A stretch of DNA of 64,000 nucleotides from Parvularculaceae bacterium (lineage in GTDB: Bacteria; Pseudomonadota; Alphaproteobacteria; Caulobacterales; Parvularculaceae). Shown here in pieces: positions 60,155-64,000 of this stretch. Under the pieces are notes generated by a model that did no database searches, was not told the DNA's origin, and saw only the letters and a program-made list of their open reading frames with translations. Position numbers and translations under genes: made by a program. The stretch's first letter is position 1, and each line of letters starts with the position of its first letter. The DNA lies in assembly GCA_013389105.1 (NCBI GenBank), contig JACADZ010000078.1, forward strand, positions 124,001 through 188,000, read 5' to 3'.

Positions 60155-60172
60155 GGCTTCCCCGGGGGCGTT

Positions 60173-61674
60173 GTGGCGTTAGCTCCGAAACTAGAATTCA
60201 GGCAATCCCAGCAGCTGGTGATGACGCCCCAGCTGCAGCAGGCGATCAAGCTTCTGCAGCTCTCCAACCTCGAACTCGCCGAGTTTGTCGAAGACCAGAT
60301 CGAACAGAACCCGCTGCTCGAGCGGGCGGATGGGGAGCCGGGGCCCGCCGAGGAACCGCCGGTTGAACCTGACGCCGCCGACGGCCTCGACGACGAGGCC
60401 CCGATCGATCTGTCCCGAGATGACACGGCGCTCAAGGCCCGCGACGATCTCGACAGCGATTCCGACGACGAGCCAGGGGCCGGGCGAACCGCCGAAGCCG
60501 ACTTCAAGGTCAACGAATGGGCCTCCGCCGCCGGCGGCGGCTCGCTTGACGACGACGAGCGCGAATTCGGCGCGACGCTGAAGCAGAACATTTCGCTTCG
60601 AGATCATCTCGGCGAACAGCTGAAGCTTGCGACCCGCGATCCGTTCGAACTCTTTCTCGGATCTTATCTCATCGATCTCATCGACGACGCCGGCTATCTC
60701 GGCGAAAGCCTCTCCGCCATCGCCGAACGTCTCGGGGCGGACGAAGCGGATGTCGAGCGCGTGCTGAAACTAATCCAGACCTTCGATCCGAGCGGCGTCG
60801 GGGCCCGAGACTTCAAGGAGTGCCTGCGCCTGCAGCTTATCGAACGCGACCGTTTCGATCCCGCCATGGCCGCCTTCGTCGACAACATCGAATTGCTGGC
60901 GAAAGGCGATCTCAAGGCGCTGATGAAAGTCACGGGCGCTGACGAGGAAGACGTGCGCGACATGATTTCCGAGGTGCGTTCGCTGACGCCCAAGCCGGGC
61001 TACGCCTACGGGGCGAAACAGTCCAGGTCGTCGCGCCCGACGTCTTCGTGAGCAAAGCGGCGGACGGCGGCTGGAAGATCGAACTCAACAACGACACTAT
61101 GCCCAAAGTGCTGGTGAACCAGCGCTATTACGCGGAGATATCGCGGGCGAGTTCGCGCGACGCCGACAAGACGTTCCTCAACGAACAACTCGCCAACGCC
61201 AACTGGCTGGTGAAGAGCCTCGACCAGCGGGCGCGAACCATCTTGAAGGTCGCGAGCGAGATCGTGCGCCAGCAGGACGCCTTCTTCGTACTCGGCGTGA
61301 AATATTTGCGCCCGCTCAATCTCAAGGTCGTGGCCGACGCCATTTCCATGCACGAATCAACGGTGAGCCGCGTGACCGCCAACAAATACATGGCGACGCC
61401 GCGGGGTCTGTTCGAACTGAAGTACTTTTTTACGGCGGCGATCGCCTCGAGCGAAGGCGGCGAGGCCCACTCCGCGGAAGCAGTGCGGCATCGCATTCGC
61501 GAACTGATCGCCAGCGAGGACCCGGAGAATGTCCTGTCGGACGATCGAATCGTGGAAATCCTGCGGGCGGACGGAGTCGATATCGCGCGACGGACCGTCG
61601 CCAAGTATCGCGAGACGCTGAACATTCCCTCCTCGGTGCAACGCCGCCGACAGGCGGCGCGGGCGGCGATTTAG
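60173..61674 (+). pseudogene. rpoN: rpoN (sigma-54) interrupted by a one-base frameshift
   Basis: From GTG at 60173 the first part reads region I (MTPQLQQAIKLLQLSNLELA, EFVEDQIEQNPLLERADG) and the core-binding region to about residue 280 (LTPKPGYAYG). It then runs out of frame and stops at 61049-61051. The other frame continues with VVAPDVFVSKAADGGWKIEL, the HTH (ISMHESTVSRVTANKYM) and the RpoN box ARRTVAKYR (61585-61611), ending 61674. One extra G in the GGGG run at 61010-61013 restores a 500-residue sigma-54. It may be a real lesion or a homopolymer sequencing error. It lies between lptB and hpf, the usual order. Confidence 0.9.
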
Positions 61675-61768
61675 AGGGGCGGGGACCCTTTAAACCGCGG
61701 CCGAAGCGCCGATATGAATTTCGTCCCCTGGCCGGCGCCGAGGCGCCGCCCCACCATGAGAGGCGCTT

Positions 61769-62344
61769 ATGGAAATTCAGGTCTCCGGCAAGAACATGGA
61801 TCTCGGCGCCTCGCTCCAGACCCATGTGAACGACCGGCTGAAAGACGGCGTGACCAAGTATTTCGGCCGCGGGGTCGAGGCCGAGGTCGTATTCGCCAAA
61901 GAGCGTTTTCAGGTTGAATGCGAACTGACGACCCACCTCGCCTCAGGCGTGTTCCTCGCCGCCCATGGCGAAGGCGGCGACGCCTACAGCGCTTTCGAGG
62001 ACGCCCTCGAAAAGCTCGAAAAGCGCGTTCGCCGCTACAAGAGGCGCCTCAAGAACCATCACGCCAGCGGCAAGGAGCTGCCGAGCGAGCAGGCCTCTTA
62101 TTACCTCCTAAAGCCGCTCGAGGAGGAAACGGAGGAAGGGGGGGAGGGCGCAGACGACCTGCAACCGGTGGTCGTCGCCGAGAGCCAGACCAGCCTTAAG
62201 GAGATGACGGTCGGCTCAGCCGTCATGCAGTTAGACCTTGCGGAAGCCCCGGTGATCGTGTTCAAGAACGCCGCCCATGGACGGTTAAACATCGTTTACC
62301 GAAGGCGCGACGGACACATCGGCTGGATCGATCCGGCACCCTGA
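61769..62344 (+). CDS. hpf: Ribosome hibernation promoting factor, long form
   Basis: 191 residues. The N-terminal HPF/RaiA domain (MEIQVSGKNMDLGASLQTHV, DAYSAFEDALEKLEKRVRRY) binds in the 30S decoding channel. An acidic linker follows (about 115-135), then the C-terminal dimerisation domain (VMQLDLAEAPVIVFKNAAHG, LNIVYRRRDGHIGWID) that joins two ribosomes into 100S particles. Location after rpoN is conserved in proteobacteria. Confidence 0.94.
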   Translation: MEIQVSGKNMDLGASLQTHVNDRLKDGVTKYFGRGVEAEVVFAKERFQVECELTTHLASGVFLAAHGEGGDAYSAFEDALEKLEKRVRRYKRRLKNHHASGKELPSEQASYYLLKPLEEETEEGGEGADDLQPVVVAESQTSLKEMTVGSAVMQLDLAEAPVIVFKNAAHGRLNIVYRRRDGHIGWIDPAP

Positions 62345-62390
62345 ACTCCCACGAAAATTGCAAGAGAGACTGAGGCGCAAGCCAGGTTAG

Positions 62391-62864
62391 GTGCTTTTGA
62401 TCGGCCTTGAAGAACTTCTCTCGCCGGACGCGGTGGTCGCCAGCATGAAGGCGCGCTGCAAGCGCGACGTCTTGGCCCAGCTCGCCGAAAAGGCGGCAGA
62501 GCTCACCGGCGAGCCGGCCGAAGAGATCCGCCGGATCATCGCCGACCGCGAACAGCTTGGCTCGACCGGCGTCGGACGCGGCGTCGCCATTCCTCACGGC
62601 AAGATCGAGGGCCTGTCCCGCCTCGTCGGCGTCCTCGCGCGACTCGACAAGCCCGTCGCCTTCGAGTCGGTCGACGACCAGCCGGTGGACCTCGTTTTTC
62701 TCATTCTCGCGCCGATCAGCGCATCGGCCGCGCATCTTAAGGCCCTCGCCAAGGTTTCGCGGCTCTTTCGCGACGAGCACGCCCTCGCCGCCATCAGGGG
62801 CGCGAAGTCAGCCGACGCCATCTTCGCGATTGCGATCGACCCGGCTCGTCCGGACGCGGCCTGA
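62391..62864 (+). CDS. ptsN: Nitrogen-regulatory PTS EIIA protein (PtsN)
   Basis: 157 residues from a GTG start. The EIIA domain has GSTGVGRGVAIPHGKIEGLS with the phosphorylated His, preceded by LSPDAVVASMKARCKRDVLA. PtsN takes phosphate from the EINtr-NPr relay and regulates potassium, nitrogen and stress responses by binding partners. It follows hpf by 46 bases, as in the common rpoN-hpf-ptsN cluster. Confidence 0.93.
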   Translation: MLLIGLEELLSPDAVVASMKARCKRDVLAQLAEKAAELTGEPAEEIRRIIADREQLGSTGVGRGVAIPHGKIEGLSRLVGVLARLDKPVAFESVDDQPVDLVFLILAPISASAAHLKALAKVSRLFRDEHALAAIRGAKSADAIFAIAIDPARPDAA

Positions 62865-62892
62865 GACAAACGGTGAGACTTCGCCGGCCGCT

Positions 62893-63186
62893 CTAATGGA
62901 CGCTCACGGGATTCATTTCGTGCTGGCGCGCCGCCGCAAAAGCCAGGTCACGATCTCCGACCAGCGCGATTCGCTCGCCGTCGGCGGAATGGACCGAGTA
63001 AAGCGTCGTGTCGCCGGGCACGTCGATCACCACGCCGCCCTCATCATCGATAAGCTCATCCCGCACGTCGCGAGCGAGAACGGTTCGGACATAGACAAGC
63101 TTGCGCCCCCCGAGTTCGGCGAATTCACGCTCCGTCAAAAGCCGCTCGGGGGCGGCTTCGGGGTGAACTTGCTTGGGACCAGCCAT
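62893..63186 (-). CDS. DUF1150 family protein
   Basis: 97 residues. LLTEREFAELGGRKLVYVRT, VVIDVPGDTTLYSVHSADGE and ERIALVGDRDLAFAAARQHE follow the short alphaproteobacterial DUF1150 pattern. No signal peptide, no known function. A GGAGG lies upstream of the ATG at 63186; an in-frame 63294 start adds a stretch without family match. It converges on ptsN with a 28-base gap. An AT-rich TTATAAAAT (minus strand, near 63280) may be its -10 region. Confidence 0.82.
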   Translation of the reverse strand: MAGPKQVHPEAAPERLLTEREFAELGGRKLVYVRTVLARDVRDELIDDEGGVVIDVPGDTTLYSVHSADGERIALVGDRDLAFAAARQHEMNPVSVH

Positions 63187-63315
63187 TTTTGGACGTCCTC
63201 CGTGGAGAATTCGGTCAGTTTCGCCGCGATTGGCTGACAAACCGTGAAGGATAACCTTCTCGTCCGAATCTAGGGCTATTTTATAACATTGCAATGGCAG
63301 GATTCGGGCCCAGGG

Positions 63316-64000
63316 TTAACGGGTCTCGCTGAGGATCCCGGCAAAAACCGCGAGATCGACGTTTCCTCCGGAGAGCACCACGCCGACGATTCTCCCCTTC
63401 GCATCAATTTTTCCGGCGAGCACCGCCGCGAGCGCCGCGGCCCCGCCCGGCTCGACCACCAGCTTCAGATATTTGAAGGCGAACCGGATCGCGGCTTTCA
63501 CATCTTCGTCAGAAACCGCGGCGCCGCCGCGCACGAGACGGCGCATCACCGGCAGGGTGAGATCGCCCGGGGCCGGCGTCGCGATCGCATCGCACAGGGT
63601 CGGCTTGGTCGAATCGGCGCGCTTCCTCTCGCCGGAGGCGATCGAGCCCCATGTCTCGTCGTAGAACTGAGGCTCCGCGATGAAGGTTTCGCAACGCGGG
63701 GTCAGCTCCTCGAGCGCGAGCGCGCAGCCCGCGGTCATGCCGCCGCCGCCGCAAGGGATCACGAAACGGTCGAACTCGGCTCCAAGATCCCGCGCTTGGG
63801 CGACAGCTTCGACCGCAAGGGTCCCCTGGCCCTCGATAATATCGACGTCGTCAAAGGACGGCGCAAGCGCGAGGCCGCGCTCCGCCGCGATCCGCCGACC
63901 GATGATTTCGCGATCATCCGTATAACGATCATAGGCGATGATCTCCGCCCCGTCGGCCCTGACGCGCTCGGCCTTGATCGCGGGCGCGTCCTTCGGCATG
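63316..64000 (-). CDS. Threonine/serine dehydratase (PLP fold type II), 5' end beyond the window
   Basis: About 228 C-terminal residues are visible; the N-terminus, with the PLP-binding Lys, is beyond base 64000. RFVIPCGGGGMTAGCALALE is the PLP-phosphate glycine loop, and VVEPGGAAALAAVLAGKID and VVLSGGNVDLAVFAGIL are the C-terminal hallmarks of IlvA/TdcB-like dehydratases and serine racemases. No ACT regulatory domain follows, so it is the catabolic/serine racemase-like short form. A Met at the window edge is internal, not the start. Confidence 0.88.
   Translation of the reverse strand, partial: MPKDAPAIKAERVRADGAEIIAYDRYTDDREIIGRRIAAERGLALAPSFDDVDIIEGQGTLAVEAVAQARDLGAEFDRFVIPCGGGGMTAGCALALEELTPRCETFIAEPQFYDETWGSIASGERKRADSTKPTLCDAIATPAPGDLTLPVMRRLVRGGAAVSDEDVKAAIRFAFKYLKLVVEPGGAAALAAVLAGKIDAKGRIVGVVLSGGNVDLAVFAGILSETR

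Noticed and set aside
61010-61060. Programmed ribosomal frameshift in rpoN
   Set aside because: There is no slippery heptamer or strong downstream structure that I can see, and sigma-54 genes are not known to use this. A lesion or sequencing error is simpler.

Overview
The window is a GC-rich chromosomal segment (about two thirds G+C by eye) of an alphaproteobacterium. It looks most like the Caulobacterales / Hyphomonadales / Parvularculales side of the class. This rests on a ChpT histidine phosphotransferase, a PodJ-like polar organiser with SEL1 repeats, a sigma-54 promoter before flgKL, a serC-type leader RNA, a DUF1150 protein and the lptCAB-rpoN-hpf-ptsN order. The placement is inference from gene content. 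I see no plasmid, phage, transposase, rRNA or CRISPR array. Nearly all of the window is coding, with short gaps and many ATGA/GTGA overlaps.

Layout. 1-1936 (minus): a four-gene overlapping operon built around a Rieske/ferric-reductase-like membrane protein. 2164-4298: a lipoprotein and a CxxxxCW rhodanese-like protein. 4313-4777: a GFA-type zinc protein. 4842-7272: sigma-54 promoter, flgK and flgL, followed by a convergent TPR-sulfotransferase, tRNA-Gly(TCC), a Rieske oxygenase and a lipocalin. 11027-13961: a TPR exported protein, then an overlapping chain of C5 methyltransferase, Vsr and a small GNAT protein. 13965-17731: a DUF885 lipoprotein and a DmdC-like acyl-CoA dehydrogenase. 18009-22969: PodJ-like protein with terminator, TauE/SafE exporter, TIGR02186 protein and a small membrane protein. 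23024-26799: D-aminoacylase-type amidohydrolase, RidA, Fe-alcohol dehydrogenase and thioesterase. 27444-33417: leucine/isovalerate (Liu) genes liuB, liuC, a GNAT gene, liuD and liuE. 33492-41282: DmdB-like acyl-CoA ligase, an orphan sulfoquinovose synthase, an aminotransferase with a beta-lactamase/thioredoxin fusion, a repetitive lipoprotein and a methyltransferase. 42207-45251: serC leader, serC, serA. 45582-47856: an XagA/XagB-like polysaccharide pair. 48000-52880 (minus): ydbH-ynbE-ydbL, chpT and a receiver protein. 53069-64000: an M23 peptidase gene with an in-frame stop, YccA-like protein, TTC38-like protein, RNase D, lptC-lptA-lptB, a frameshifted rpoN, hpf, ptsN, DUF1150 and a partial threonine/serine dehydratase.

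How the parts fit. Several blocks serve the envelope and cell pole: lptCAB, ydbH/ynbE/ydbL, the M23 protein, PodJ-like, the XagAB-like pair and flgKL. Others serve carbon and amino-acid metabolism: Liu, serCA and the acyl-CoA enzymes. The observations most worth checking are two disruptive lesions 6.4 kb apart. One is an amber codon in the M23 gene, just before its catalytic HxH. The other is a one-base loss in a G run in rpoN. A near-perfect sigma-54 promoter before flgKL means the rpoN lesion, if real, should switch off those flagellar genes. I found no clearly novel multi-gene defence or mobile system. The most unusual single proteins are the serine hydrolase-thioredoxin fusion and the chain of small membrane proteins around the Rieske/ferric-reductase protein.
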